Assembly: GCA_032716605.1 (NCBI GenBank)
Contig: CM064518.1
Span: 41,764,652-41,828,651, forward strand
Reading direction: 5' to 3'
DNA from: Paralithodes platypus
Taxonomy: Eukaryota; Arthropoda; Malacostraca; Decapoda; Lithodidae
DNA length: 64,000 bases
Both the position numbers and the translations under genes were made by a program. The notes under the pieces are model-generated. The model searched no databases. It had not been told where the DNA came from and worked only from the letters and a program-made list of their open reading frames with translations. Of the stretch, positions 43,982-54,624 are shown in pieces. Each line of letters begins with the position of its first letter. Within the stretch, counting starts at the first letter, position 1.

Positions 43982-44063
43982 AATAGGATAGAAAAATATT
44001 ATAATGCAACGTTATATTAGGTTATGATAGGTAAGCTTATAATAATCATAAACAATAAAAGAG

Positions 44064-44135
44064 CTTAGACTCGTATTGGTTAGGTAAGGTTTAACTACGT
44101 CAGGTTAAATTAGATTAGACAAGTTAGGCTAGATC
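44064..44135. repeat. Degenerate TTAGG-like tract
   Basis: GGTTAGGTAAGG, CAGGTTAAATTAGATTAGA and GTTAGGCTAGATCAG form a loose series of 5-bp telomere-like words. Confidence 0.5.
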
Positions 44136-44319
44136 AGATCATGTTTGAATAGCATAGGTGACTCGTGAATATCTAATTTTACATTGAATAATATCGATCA
44201 TTCTAAACACACGAGATGTCCGAGCTAAGTGGAAAGAAAACTCGCCCGAGGGGAGTCTGATAAAAGAGGCTCCACGTGATTAGGCAGATTTCTTGGGCCT
44301 TAGGGGGGCAATCGGGGAG
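44136..44319. other. Unannotated DNA
   Basis: It contains CCACGTGATTAGGC (E-box next to a TAAT-type core) in unique sequence; no firm call. Confidence 0.3.
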
Positions 44320-44702
44320 TTAAAAAGACGGAGAAGTGGCCGTTGTTTTTAGGTCTATGTATTCATCTATTAATGTTTAGTTTAGTTTCCTCGCTTAACC
44401 TCCATCAAGCTTAAACAAAAAAAAACACCACCTAGACCACCTTTCAAGACAAATGTTTACATTTTTCAATAGAAAAATGTCGCGGTCGAAGGCCGGTTTC
44501 TTCTAAAATTACAGGCTCGCTATCGCTCGCCAGGAAAACATCGACACCTAAATGGCAGGAAAGATCTAAATATTGACCCAGCAATGGGGCGAAAGGTCTA
44601 CTAATCGTCAAACTAATGGAACGAACAACTTAAAATCTCAAAACTAATATGCTAAACATAAGGGAGAAGGGGATCCAGAAAAAGCGACCACCTCCCCCTT
44701 AA
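44320..44702 (-). mobile_element. Family A MITE, variant ends
   Basis: TTAAAAAGACGGAGAAGTGG on the left and GACCACCTCCCCCTTAA on the right, with CCTCCATCAAGCTTAAAC, TTTTTCAATAGAAAAATGTC and GGCTCGCTATCGCTCGCC between. Size 383 bp. Confidence 0.85.
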
Positions 44703-44771
44703 ACATACGAGGGAGTGGGGGGTTGTTTTTGTTGAGCGGTTGGCTAAAGGAGAGAGTTAGGCTTCGTGGGA

Positions 44772-44987
44772 TAAAACCGAAGTCACACGAGCGATTTTTC
44801 CAGCTATTTTCGATGAGTAAGTTTGTTCTCGTAATCTGTTGAGGCTCTTACACACTGGAATCGGAAACTAGACTGAAGGTAGATTACGCTCGGTGACTGA
44901 TTTATGATACCATTTGGATTATGAAGATGCCAGACGACAATTGCCTGTACAAATTGACGGAAAAAGAGCTCGTGTGACTCCGGGTTA
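44772..44987 (+). mobile_element. Family H MITE
   Basis: The inverted ends are AACCGAAGTCACACGAGC and GCTCGTGTGACTCCGGGTT. A TAA (left) and TTA (right) flank it, consistent with a 3-bp TWA target duplication of PIF/Harbinger type. 216 bp, no ORF. Confidence 0.78.
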
Positions 44988-45734
44988 ATTGGGTTTGATC
45001 CATTAGTAGATATCGGCGGGGGTGGAACTACCCGTGTGTTTTGGTAACGGGAAACAGGGTGATACACGTTTTTCACTGCTGATAACATCGATGGGCAGAT
45101 ATGATTAAACTCGAAGTTATCCCTAAGGCGAATATAATTGTATGGCAGAAATTGACAATGTAATCGATTTCAATTAAGATTAAATGCTTAATTTAGAGTA
45201 TAGGAAACATGAAAGATCTACTAACGAATGACGATATATTATACGTACGGTAATCTTTCTTACTGTTGTGGTTATTTCGTAAGTTATGTACTGTATTGAC
45301 ATTAATTCATGTAAATATTGTTTGCTAGCAGCTAATAATATTACACGAGCATATATAAGTATGGTCATATTATTGTGAACTTCACAGAATACACTTTAGA
45401 AGACACTACATAACATAATAAACCGAAGACATAAAAGTATATAAAACGGACATATTCTACATAATAATCAATGTCACAAGACTGTAAAAAACAAAAATAG
45501 GGAAAAAAATCAATTTCAATCCATTACGAGTCCAGATTACTATTGGCCCATTTCCGCTGGCACCCAAAAAATCGTAATCGGATTGAATAGATTAATGGAG
45601 ATAATTATGCAGGCCACTGACTCCAAGACCCCGTTCCTGGCACTGGTTGGAATATATTTAAGAAGTCTTCATCGTCTTGAAATGGTTCTGTTATCAATTC
45701 CTTCTACATTAGCTATATTTTCTAGCACATGTAT
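44988..45734. other. Unannotated DNA
   Basis: AT-rich with a GC-richer block at 45610-45660. No gene is supported. Confidence 0.45.
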
Positions 45735-46200
45735 TCGCCCACTCATCCATCCCACTCATCCATCATTACACCCAAATGTATATAAATCTATCTAGTCATC
45801 CACCCAATCTTTCATCCATCACCTATCAATCCATTAGTCTATCCATTCATCCATCCACTCACCCACCCAATCATCCATCCATCCCCTTATCCATACATCC
45901 ACACACCCATCCATCCAATCATCCACTTACCCATCCATCCAATCGTTCATCCATCCACTCATCCATCCATCTAATCATCCATCCATCCACTCATCCATCT
46001 ATCCACTCAACCCATCCATCCACTCATACATTCATGTATTCACTCATCCATCTATCCTCTCAACCCTCCACTCATCCATCCATCCACTTATCTATCCATC
46101 CATCACCTTCCAATCCATTTATCCATCCACTCAACCCTCATCCATGCCTCCACTAACCCATCCATCTATCCACTCAACCCTTCATCCATGCCTGCCCCTC
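45735..46200. repeat. Imperfect (CATC)n/(CCAT)n array
   Basis: CCATCCATCCACTCATCCAT-type sequence runs for about 460 bp. Ser/His/Pro/Ile frames here are repeat translations. Confidence 0.95.
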
Positions 46201-46275
46201 GCTCTCCCGGCCAGCCCTCAACATTTACCTTGCAGTAATATTGAACATTCCAGCCTTGGGAATATACCGGGGGAG
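46201..46275. other. Short GC-richer link
   Basis: Nothing supported. Confidence 0.3.
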
Positions 46276-46860
46276 CAGGGAAAGAGAGAGAGAGAGAGTT
46301 CTTCTCAAGAGGAGGAGGAGGAAGAAGAAAAACAAGAAGACGGGGGAGGGGAAGGAGGCGAAAGAGGAAGAAAAATAAGAAGAGCGAGGGGAGGAGGAGG
46401 AAAGGGAGTTAGAGGGACGGAGGAGAGGGGGACGGAAAGGGAAGAAAATATGAAGACGAAGAGGAGGGACGATTGGAATTTGAGGGGAGGCGGAATAGAA
46501 AAATGGGGAGCGGAGGGGGATACACAAGGGGAGGAAGGGTCAGACAAGGGATAAGGTGGGGAGGGGAGGGAAAAAGGAGGAAGAAGAAGGGGAGAAGGGA
46601 GAGAAGAAGAAGAAGGGTGGAGGAGGGGAATGGGGAGCGGAGGGGAAAATTGTGAGTGAGAGATAACTAGAGAGGGGAGGGGAGCTGAAGGAAATAATAG
46701 ATTGAGGATAAACTGGGAGGGCGAAGAGAAGGAGGAGCAGGAAGAAATTGACGATGGAGACGAAGAAGAATAAAGGGAGTAATAAAGAAAATGGAAGGAA
46801 GAAGATGAAAGACGAGAGGAAGAGGACAAACTGCAATATTCATCCTGGAGAATAAGTGAG
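46276..46860. repeat. Polypurine (GGA/GAA) tract, about 580 bp
   Basis: One strand is almost only G and A. It gives Arg/Gly/Glu frames on plus and Ser/Pro/Phe frames on minus. It could adopt triplex (H-DNA) structure. Confidence 0.9.
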
Positions 46861-47199
46861 GGTGAGCCAAGGGATGATACTCTGTGGTGATGTAGAGATC
46901 AGTGTGGTGGTGGTGTAGTGTGTGATGGAGGGGGTAGGTATGATAAGTGAAATTGTTTTTATTTATGTTTTCATCATCCTAACATAAAACTCATTCTAAC
47001 ATATATCCACCCTAGTCCACCCAGCTCCTCACATCAATGAAAACTCTCTTCAATATCTGCCTCATCCGTCATTCGCCCTCGTCTTCATCCACGCCCGGGC
47101 TTCAAAGGGTTAAGAGGCTTGCTTGAAAGATATCTGAAAAAGCACTTACGAAGCTCTTGCGCATCGGTGAAGATATGCATACGATTTCCTATATAACGA

Positions 47200-47204
<5 letters not shown>
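46861..47204. other. Unannotated DNA
   Basis: Nothing supported. Confidence 0.4.
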
Positions 47205-47257
<53 letters not shown>

Positions 47258-47298
47258 TATATATATATACAGTATATATATATACAGTATATATATCA
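47205..47298. repeat. (TA)n microsatellite with CAG interruptions
   Basis: Long TA run followed by three TATACAGTATA blocks. Confidence 0.96.
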
Positions 47299-47839
47299 GC
47301 ATATTTCATTTATTGATTGGTTTGATAGGCTTTAGATGCGTTATTGAAGTATACGAACTCACTCAGAACAATGCAAGACGCTAACACAGAAACAATTTGA
47401 TATTCAAATGCATATAAAAACACATTAAAACATACACACACATCCCATCACGAAAAAGAGAGAGAGATTTACATATATTTACATAGATACACTGGCCACA
47501 CAGACCTTACGATCCCAGCGAGGTGGTCAAGACTTAATTCTAGTAGAGATAGCAAACCCGAGAGTACGGTACAGGGGAAGGAAAGGATAGCAGAGAGAGA
47601 GAGAGAGAGAGATAATTAGTATTAAAGAACCGAGTTGATCGCTCAAATGATGGTGTGGGTGGGGTCATTAACACAGCAGCGGCGGTGGTCCAGAGTATAT
47701 TGATCTGTGGTTGATAACTCACACGCTAAGTAGTCCCTCTGACCCCCCCCCCCCATCTCCCCTCCCTTAACAACCTCCCCCCCCCCCCCTTAATAACAAC
47801 CCCATCCCCTCATCCCCCTTTCCAATACCCCAAATTACT
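47299..47839. other. Unannotated DNA with (GA)n at 47592-47611 and C-runs at 47742-47790
   Basis: Only simple repeats are visible. Confidence 0.5.
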
Positions 47840-48600
47840 CCTACTTTTATGCCCGATGTTCCACCCCAACGGCCATTCTTTTGACCTCGTTTGCCTACTG
47901 CATTGTCTAACCTTATTTCCATTTTTTAACCTCACTTTCAATCACCATTTTCTACACCTATGCCCATGTGTTTAAGGGGAGATATCCACTTGAGGGATTT
48001 TTGTCTTGACTCCTTTCTCCCTCATGTTTAGCCCATTGTTTTCCTAATGTTAAGACGTTCGCCCCATTATTTTGACGATTTTAAGAACTTTCAACCCATT
48101 TCTGTCAATTTTAAGACCTTTCGTGCCATTTAGGTGTCGATTTTATCCTGGCGAGTGGTAGCGAGCCTATAATTTAAGAGGAACCGGCTTTCAGCCGGGA
48201 CATTTTTCTACCGAAAAATGTGCAAATTTATCTTGAAAGGGGCTCAAGGGGGTGTAATCTTAAGCTTGAAGGATATCTACGGACCAAACTAAAAACCTCC
48301 CGTTAACCGCACTTACAAACCCCATTTCTACTCGTATTTCCATTCCTTTGACGTCACTTGCAAACCCCACTTTCGACCCCCATTTCCATTTGTTTTACCT
48401 CAATTTCAAACCCCATTTTACAACCCCTATTTCCATTCGTTTGAATTCACTTTCAAACCCCTTTCAAACCACACTTTCTGCCCCTATTTCCATTCTTTTG
48501 ACTTCGATAACTCCTGTTCTCCTCTTTAGTCTCCTCCCACTTCCCCAACCACTGTTTTGCCTCCTCCAAGCCCCCATCCCTTCTTTATCCCCCCTCCCCC
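47840..48600. repeat. Decayed ~50-bp minisatellite interrupted by a MITE
   Basis: The pattern CCATTTCCATTCNTTTGAC followed by TCACTTTCAAACCCC recurs at about 47870, 47915, 48330, 48384, 48430 and 48487. The copies stop at 47971 and resume at 48307, so the MITE at 47972-48306 inserted into the array. Confidence 0.75.
47972..48306 (+). mobile_element. Family A MITE, complete
   Basis: The edges are TTAAGGGGAGATATCCACTT and AAAAACCTCCCGTTAA with TTAA on both sides. The core is GGCGAGTGGTAGCGAGCC, ACCGGCTTTCAGCCGG and CATTTTTCTACCGAAAAATG. It is the same length as 5745-6080. Confidence 0.92.
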
Positions 48601-48754
48601 CCCATGTTTCTCCCCCTTTATTACCTCCATGCCCAATCATTCCCCACCCACCCCCTTCCATATCCCCTCCCCTAATGCATTATCCCTTGTCTCTGGCCGG
48701 TCTTCAATTAGCCAGCGTTTTTATAGCGTTTGTGTTCCGCTAGTGCATGTTATA

Positions 48755-48966
48755 TTAACCCTTTCACTACCGGGTACGTGTACTGCTATATTTCAGCAAT
48801 ATTTAGACGACTTTATGTAGCTCAGGAAGGATCTGTGGTAGTTAAAAGGGTTATTTGAGATAATCTGTAGCCTTTTAATTGATACACGTCAGTCCTAAGC
48901 TGAATAAATCGTTTAATAACCGACGGAGTATAATGAAAAAGACGTCGCCGGTACAGAAGGGGTTAA
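48755..48966. mobile_element. Family P element
   Basis: TTAACCCTTTCACTACCGGG at the left and GCCGGTACAGAAGGGGTTAA at the right, with CTCAGGAAGGATCTGTGGTA and its mirror inside. Confidence 0.85.
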
Positions 48967-48983
48967 TACACTATAAGCTTATT

Positions 48984-48986
<3 letters not shown>

Positions 48987-49033
<47 letters not shown>
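48987..49033. repeat. (TC)n microsatellite
   Basis: This is an uninterrupted TC run. Confidence 0.97.
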
Positions 49034-49035
<2 letters not shown>

Positions 49036-49769
49036 CGATTGCTATCATATTGGTTTGGCATATTTAACAGTTCAGCTTGTAAACTTAATCGGCACTATCA
49101 TGGTATATATACTTAATAAAGATACATACACTTTAGCTCAGAGGGACACGTTGAACAAGTAGGATATTCGGAGGTAAAATAGATGAATAAAGAAAGTTCA
49201 TGTGGTATGACTCATGCCTACTGTTTACTCCTGATGACTTCCTCCTCCTCGTCTCCTTCCTGATACATTCTGTTTACTCACCTCTGTGAAGGCTAAACAG
49301 AAGTCGCTCCCTGACACACTCACCTGCGGAATAGATAAGGTTAGGTTAGGTTAGAACAGTACAGTATTAATACATGGGTCATAGCTGCCATTAACCCTAG
49401 CAATAACTGAATCGATCGTGAAAAGTGTAGGCTGTCATTTTATTAAGGACGTTGCAACATTATTTAATCAACTGTATATTTCTCAACAGATAGTGCTATA
49501 CATCATGGGTGCAATATATTTGAATAATAACAAAATTATTCCTTCAACTTTTCTCCTTATATGCAAATATCAAATAGGCCTATATTTTACATAAGCAAAT
49601 GCACATGCAAACACCATTCTATTAAGCTCATTCCCTTTTTCAGGTAAGTATAATACAATTTATTATAACTTTTTAATGGGAGGAATAACAGAACAATATT
49701 CCTTAATATATGTGGAAAATTCTCAATGGGATAGCTTAGCTAAGAAATATCACATACGCGAGCTAGCGC
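49034..49769. other. Unannotated DNA; short (GGTTA)n at 49336-49353
   Basis: AAGGTTAGGTTAGGTTAGAA contains three TTAGG words. Otherwise AT-rich. Confidence 0.5.
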
Positions 49770-49860
49770 GCACACACACACACACACTCTTTCAACTATG
49801 GGGGAGGCAATCGCTACAGGCAGTTCTGCCTTTTGTCTCCCTCACTCACATAAAGAAAAA
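49770..49860 (-). repeat. Family S fragment
   Basis: TCTTTCAACTATGGGGGAGG and CAGGCAGTTCTGCCTTTTGT match the end of the family S copy at 54990-55335. An (AC)n tract precedes it. Confidence 0.65.
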
Positions 49861-50039
49861 CACACACACACACATACTGGAAATCACATGTGGTGCATAA
49901 AACACACATGAGTAATAAATCCTCCAACACCACTCAAAACACGGAAAAAAACTCCCTTGTAAATCACATATGCTGCCTAATTAACTTCAGTCCTTGTAAC
50001 AGAATAGTCTATGGCCCAACACACCCGAAACAACACCTA

Positions 50040-50345
50040 ATCGTTACAACACAAGTACAGTATCCGGAAGACAAGTGGCGTATCCGGGAACGCCACGATC
50101 CCATGAAACGACAAATATCCCCAAAACCAAACAAAGGATGTCAAAACCATCACAAAATATTACTACAGTTCAAGTATTCAGGTCGACAGCGACATCTCTG
50201 CGAACACCACGACCCCTATAACGACAAATCTACTCCAAAACACCGAAATCAGCAAAGCAAATCATACACAAACCCAAGACGACAACCCCAAGTACGCGAG
50301 AGACAAGCAACAACATAACGACCCCTTAAAACGACAAATGCTTCC
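50040..50345. repeat. Diverged ~110-bp tandem repeat, three copies
   Basis: ACGACCCCNNNAAACGACAAAT-like blocks begin near 50095, 50209 and 50318, each followed by CNCCAAA-type and preceded by CGAGA/ACA-type sequence. The 142-codon frame across this region inherits its Thr/Asn/Gln/Pro bias from the repeat. Confidence 0.6.
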
Positions 50346-50391
50346 CAAGTCACCCGTTAATACTATACTGTATATATTATGCCTTTTTCAG

Positions 50392-50468
50392 CGGGTATGA
50401 AATGTCCATAGAAGCGAGCCCGAGGGGAATAAAAATAACTATAATTTCCGCCGGTTTCATCGCCTGCG
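50392..50468 (+). CDS. Weak candidate 77-nt exon
   Basis: The acceptor TGCCTTTTTCAG ends at 50391 and a donor-like GTAAAA follows 50468. The single suitable frame reads GYEMSIEASPRGIKITIISA then GFIAC. The minus strand is also open (AMKPAEIIVIFIPLG) beside an acceptor-like TTTTACCGCAG. Strand and coding status are uncertain. Confidence 0.18.
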
Positions 50469-50739
50469 GTAAAACCCTATGTACCGGAAGCTTGGTAGAC
50501 GGGGGTATCTATTGTGTACATATAATAAACATTAGATATAGTTTTAAATATGTATTTCTGAAATATATAACTGCGACAAGAAAATAATTATATATACCGG
50601 TATATATATATATATATATTCACAGGTAAATGTTGAATTCTAAATTAATATGTTGAACTCTTATCCATACATCCGTGACTCCTGGTATAGATGGTGAGTA
50701 ATATAGCTATGGGAGGCTAGCATGTGACACCCGCCCTCA
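50469..50739. other. Unannotated DNA with (TA)n at about 50590-50620
   Basis: Nothing else. Confidence 0.4.
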
Positions 50740-50950
50740 CTCTTCCCCTTGTTGTTATAAACTACCTCATCAATACCCGGCACCTGGCCCGGCCCCATGG
50801 GAACATATGGTGTGTTGCAAATTGCAGAGGGGGCCGCTGCATCATTTGTCTATCGGCCCACGTCAACACCCGCCTAGTATATCCACAGGGGTACACTGCA
50901 AAATTGGGCACACAAATATCGAACGTCAAAAGTTTGGCAGTATCATGAAA
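50740..50950. other. GC-richer unique block, open on both strands
   Basis: The plus frame contains WCVANCRGGRCIICLSAH (four Cys in 18). The minus frame follows the acceptor CCCAATTTTGCAG and contains YPCGYTRRVLTWADRQMM. No donor of good quality is found. It might be an exon of either strand or non-coding. Confidence 0.2.
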
Positions 50951-51580
50951 CACAAGGATACATTTATTTATATTTGGAAGAATATACAGTAGCTAAAATT
51001 ATTTAAGCGATAAATGGAATAATAAATACATATAGGTCAACCACACACAGACAGACACACACGCACACACACACACATACGCACACACACACACACACAC
51101 ATTCATATATTCCACTATATGTTAATACCAAATGTATCAGTGATCCCATCTGGCCTACTATATATCGACCGACAGATGTAGGTGGTTCCCATTTCCAGAT
51201 AGAGTAACATCTGGTGGTTCACAGATGGTCTGGATCAAGCCACCACAGCCATATCACGTCACCTCTAACAGCCAACACCCTCTCTACAGTACATATATCT
51301 GAGAACTACTTTTATATAAATTCCTATTTCCAAACCATATTATGAGAGCAAAACTGTTCATACCATACGTCATAATAATATACCTCTGATTATTATTATC
51401 ATACCTATTATATCATAACACAAAACAACTTACAGTACATTAATACTGCCGGGTCAATACGGATGCACTGTTCCATTAATTTATGGTCCAAATAGTGTTA
51501 ATATGTAGTATATATTTCGGTATCAAAAATTATTGCAATCACTTCTGAAATCGATATTAATATTAATTACAAACAAAATA

Positions 51581-51581
<1 letters not shown>
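50951..51581. other. Unannotated DNA; (AC)n at 51052-51100
   Basis: Only simple sequence is recognised. Confidence 0.45.

Positions 51582-51621
<40 letters not shown>
51582..51621. repeat. (AC)n microsatellite
   Basis: This is an AC run of about 40 bp. Confidence 0.96.
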
Positions 51622-51624
<3 letters not shown>

Positions 51625-51689
51625 CTACAAAGAAAACAAAAATCACTTCTACAATCACACCTCCAAAATCCCCCAGCAGAAATCCCCCT

Positions 51690-51860
51690 GCGCCGCTAAT
51701 CCCATTGCAACACACCCGGACACGATAATAAAAGAGCCCCGGACAGTTTACGAGAAAAATCGCCGAGAATAATCGCGCGAAAGAGGTCGGATATACGTCA
51801 GGGGCCTCGCTTTTTATCTCGGGCCCAAGGAGTTTTTGGGCCAATCACAATTATTATTAT
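51690..51860. promoter_or_regulatory. CpG-rich block with a CCAAT box
   Basis: CpG is locally dense (GCCGCTAA, CCCGGACACG, TCGCCGAGAATAATCGCGCG, GGGCCTCGC) and GGGCCAATCACAA contains a CCAAT box. No gene start can be placed beside it, so promoter function is a guess. Confidence 0.2.
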
Positions 51861-51894
51861 TATGATGCGTCTGGATTGGATTGGACTGAAGGTT

Positions 51895-52255
51895 TGGTGA
51901 GGTCAGGTGAGGCGAAGCTATGTTAGATTAAGTTAGATTAAGTTAGGTTAAGTTAGGATTAGTTAGGTTAGACTACGATAGGTTATATTTGGCTAGACTA
52001 GGTTAGAATCGATTTGGTTAGGATAAGTTCAGATAGGACATGTTATGCTAGATTTAAATAGGGTGGGCTCGAAGAGAAGAAGTTAGCATACATTTGGTTA
52101 GGTTACTGTTGGATAGGAGAGAACAAATTAGTTTAGGTTATACTAGGTTAGGTTAGATTAGGGCTAGGTTAGATTAGGTGAACTTAAGTTAGACTAGGAT
52201 AAGAAAAGTAGCAATTAGGATTGGAAGGGATAGATTAGCTTAGGTTAATCTAAAA
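51895..52255. repeat. Degenerate TTAGG tract, about 360 bp
   Basis: AGGTTAGATTAAGTTAGGTT, GGTTAGACTACGATAGGTTA and ACTAGGTTAGGTTAGATTAG show a continuous 5-bp-based pattern resembling the arthropod telomere repeat, with heavy substitution. It is interstitial, since ordinary sequence lies on both sides. Confidence 0.75.
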
Positions 52256-52458
52256 AGGAATAGTAAGAAAAACAAACAATTAGGCTAATACAGTATTAAT
52301 TAAATTTAAAAACAAAACAAAAAACAAAAAACGGTAATCAAATAAACTTCAACCAAGAAGCAAATAAAGGCACTCAATCATTTAGCTTAACATTTTTGAC
52401 AACCGTAAATAACTTTCACGTATTATATTATCAGGACTGACCATCAGATAATCTAATT
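52256..52458. other. Unannotated DNA
   Basis: Nothing supported. Confidence 0.4.
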
Positions 52459-52530
52459 CAATATACTGCTATACAAATAATTCAATATACTGCTATACAA
52501 ATAATTCAATATACTGCTATACAAATAATT
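52459..52530. repeat. 24-bp minisatellite, three exact copies
   Basis: CAATATACTGCTATACAAAT plus AATT is repeated three times without change. Confidence 0.95.
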
Positions 52531-52884
52531 CAATGATTACAGTTGTTTACGGTGACAAAAGGACAAAAGGCTGGCAGGTGATCGTCCAAATTCTATTTAC
52601 TGAATTGCTTCTGCTGAGGACTGCTGGCCATGAATCACGCGACATGTCTTGTGCACAAACTCTTACAGAAAAATAGGTCTTGGTGGGAGAAGAAAGGGGA
52701 AGGGAAGATTTGCTGTTTTATGACTGACTGGCAGTGATTGGATGAAACACATGGACACGAAAATCCACACAATTACAATAAATTTTTTTTTAGGTGGAAG
52801 ATCATACGTTGAGGTAATATAGAGACGCATTAAATAATATATAGAAGCTTACACATGCCATAACATATGTCCTTTTATGCACCC
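52531..52884. other. Unannotated DNA
   Basis: Nothing supported. Confidence 0.4.
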
Positions 52885-52960
52885 CTCTCTCTCTCTCTCT
52901 CTCTCACGCACACGCACACGCACACGCACACACACACACAGACCAACACACACGCACATC
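52885..52960. repeat. (CT)n then (ACGC/AC)n microsatellites
   Basis: CT run followed by CACGCA and ACAC repeats. Confidence 0.92.
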
Positions 52961-53374
52961 AGTCAGCCTCACAGTACAGTACTTGTTGGGGCAATTAGTA
53001 CTTTAACTGCCGTCATTAACTTAAAAAACACTCCCCCCCCCCTTCCCCTCCCTCTCTACTGGTGGCCAGCAAAATCGATAATGTACAGTCAGATAAACAA
53101 GTTCATGTAAAACCTTGAAGATAAGTAGGCTAGTGTAAGATGATTATGGTCTTAATATTACTTTTAGCCATTCATAATTCGGGGTTTCCTTTCCTTTCTT
53201 TCTGCACTAATGTGACATATATTTTCTTTAAAAAATTATATTAATAAATGTATACATTAATTTGCAGTTTTCACACTATATATTATTTTATCCAACTCAG
53301 ACCTAGGGATAATGGGGTCACGGAAATTCTATTTCGCTTGACATAATCGTGTTGTATATCAAGTACAATGAGCC
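52961..53374. other. Unannotated DNA
   Basis: AT-rich; a C-run at 53033-53042. Confidence 0.4.
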
Positions 53375-53700
53375 TTAAGGGGAGGTATTTAGTTTGTTCC
53401 CTAGACCTCCATCAAGCTTAAAATTACACCCCCTTGAGTCCCTTTCAAGATAAATTTGTACATTTTTCGGTAGAAAAATTTCCCGGCCGAAGGCCGGTTC
53501 CTCTTAAATTACAGGCTCGCTATCGCTCGCCAGGATAAAATCGACACCTGGATTGCACGAAAGGTCTTAATATGGGGTGAAAGTTCTTAAAATCGCTAAA
53601 CTAATGGGGCAAACGTTTTATAATATCAAAAGCAATGGGGCTAAACATGAGGGAGAAAGGGGTCAAGAAAAAAATCCCTCAAGTGGAGATCTCCCCTTAA
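53375..53700 (-). mobile_element. Family A MITE, young subgroup
   Basis: TTAA edges on both sides (TTAAGGGGAGGTATTTAGTT and GTGGAGATCTCCCCTTAA). All three core palindromes are intact: CATTTTTCGGTAGAAAAATT (one mismatch), CCGGCCGAAGGCCGG and GGCTCGCTATCGCTCGCC. It is the close relative of 34666-34994. Confidence 0.94.
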
Positions 53701-53992
53701 GGAGGGTTGCGTGAGAAAGAGCCAGTAAAAAAAAAAAAAAAAAAATGTGTTCATTAAATAATTACCTTTCTTATATTTGCCTCTACTACAGCATTGTGAT
53801 CTTACTGGTTTATTTATAATATAATCGTATTAACCTATAGTTTTCGTTTGTCAGTTCCAAATTGCAGGGGCGAATCATTTTGTGAATGAATCACTTAAAA
53901 ACAAAAATCAAAATACTGCATATTAGCACATCTACTGTATATACAATTTATTTCGCATTGTATTCTTTTAAGTACATGCAGCATACTTTAAA
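53701..53992. other. Unannotated DNA with poly-A (53727-53745)
   Basis: Nothing supported. Confidence 0.4.
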
Positions 53993-54217
53993 TTAACCCC
54001 TTCAGGACGATGACGTATTTTTGTTATCATATTCTGGTTATCATTAATTCAGTTATTTTCTTTACCTTATAGGCTAATGTACTTCTAAGACTCAAAGGGG
54101 TTAATACGATTTCAATAAACCCTCTGAATAACATAGGTCCTTCTTAAACTGCATATAATCGTCTAGTTTTAGTCAGGATCAAACGTAAAAAGGCGTCATC
54201 GTGCTGAAGGGATTTAT
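53993..54217. mobile_element. Family P element
   Basis: TTAACCCCTTCAGGACGATG on the left and GCGTCATCGTGCTGAAGGGA on the right, with ATCATATTCTGGTTATCATT inside as in 2652-2862. Confidence 0.87.
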
Positions 54218-54296
54218 GTATGGTATGTTTTTATATTATTTTGAACATGTTCTTAACACTAATAACCCCCCAAACTAAATCAATGAAAGCTTCTGA

Positions 54297-54367
54297 TTTT
54301 CCTAGGATTCGAACCCAGGATATCTCACACCGAACTAACACGCTCTAACCATTACACCATCAAGACA
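54297..54367 (-). ncRNA. tRNA-like head: tRNA-derived SINE or tRNA pseudogene
   Basis: On the minus strand an A box TGGTGTAATGG is followed by a perfect B box GGTTCGAATCC at tRNA spacing, so RNA polymerase III could start here. The T arm pairs (CCTGGG-TTCGAAT-CCTAGG). The acceptor and anticodon stems do not pair well, so it is not a functional tRNA. SINE body sequence would lie toward 54220 but no second copy is in the window. Confidence 0.65.
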
Positions 54368-54624
54368 ATCCATCTGTACACATTCCCAGGTCCCCTTTGT
54401 GACTCCTGGTCGCTATAATCACCTGAATCACCCTCGCCCTCTCCTCTACTTATCACCAGTTCCGCGATCCTTTATGGCAATTGGTCGGATTTGATTGCCT
54501 TCGTTAACCTCCCCGGCGCTTGTTTCATGTCTGGGGAGCAACAATGGCTGACCTTCCCGTGCACAGCTGCATTATGATGATCGCTTCCAATCGCTGTACT
54601 CTGTGGGACAGCATTTTTTTGGCT
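54368..54624. other. Unannotated unique DNA of balanced composition
   Basis: No clear frame or splice pair. Confidence 0.4.

Noticed and set aside
45776..46870. Ser/His/Pro and Arg/Gly ORFs, including minus frames up to 174 codons
   Set aside because: They are translations of (CATC)n and a polypurine tract.
51895..52255. True telomere or chromosome end
   Set aside because: The TTAGG pattern is degenerate and normal sequence continues on both sides, so it is interstitial.
54297..54367. Functional tRNA gene
   Set aside because: The T arm and the A and B boxes are good, but acceptor and anticodon stems do not pair.
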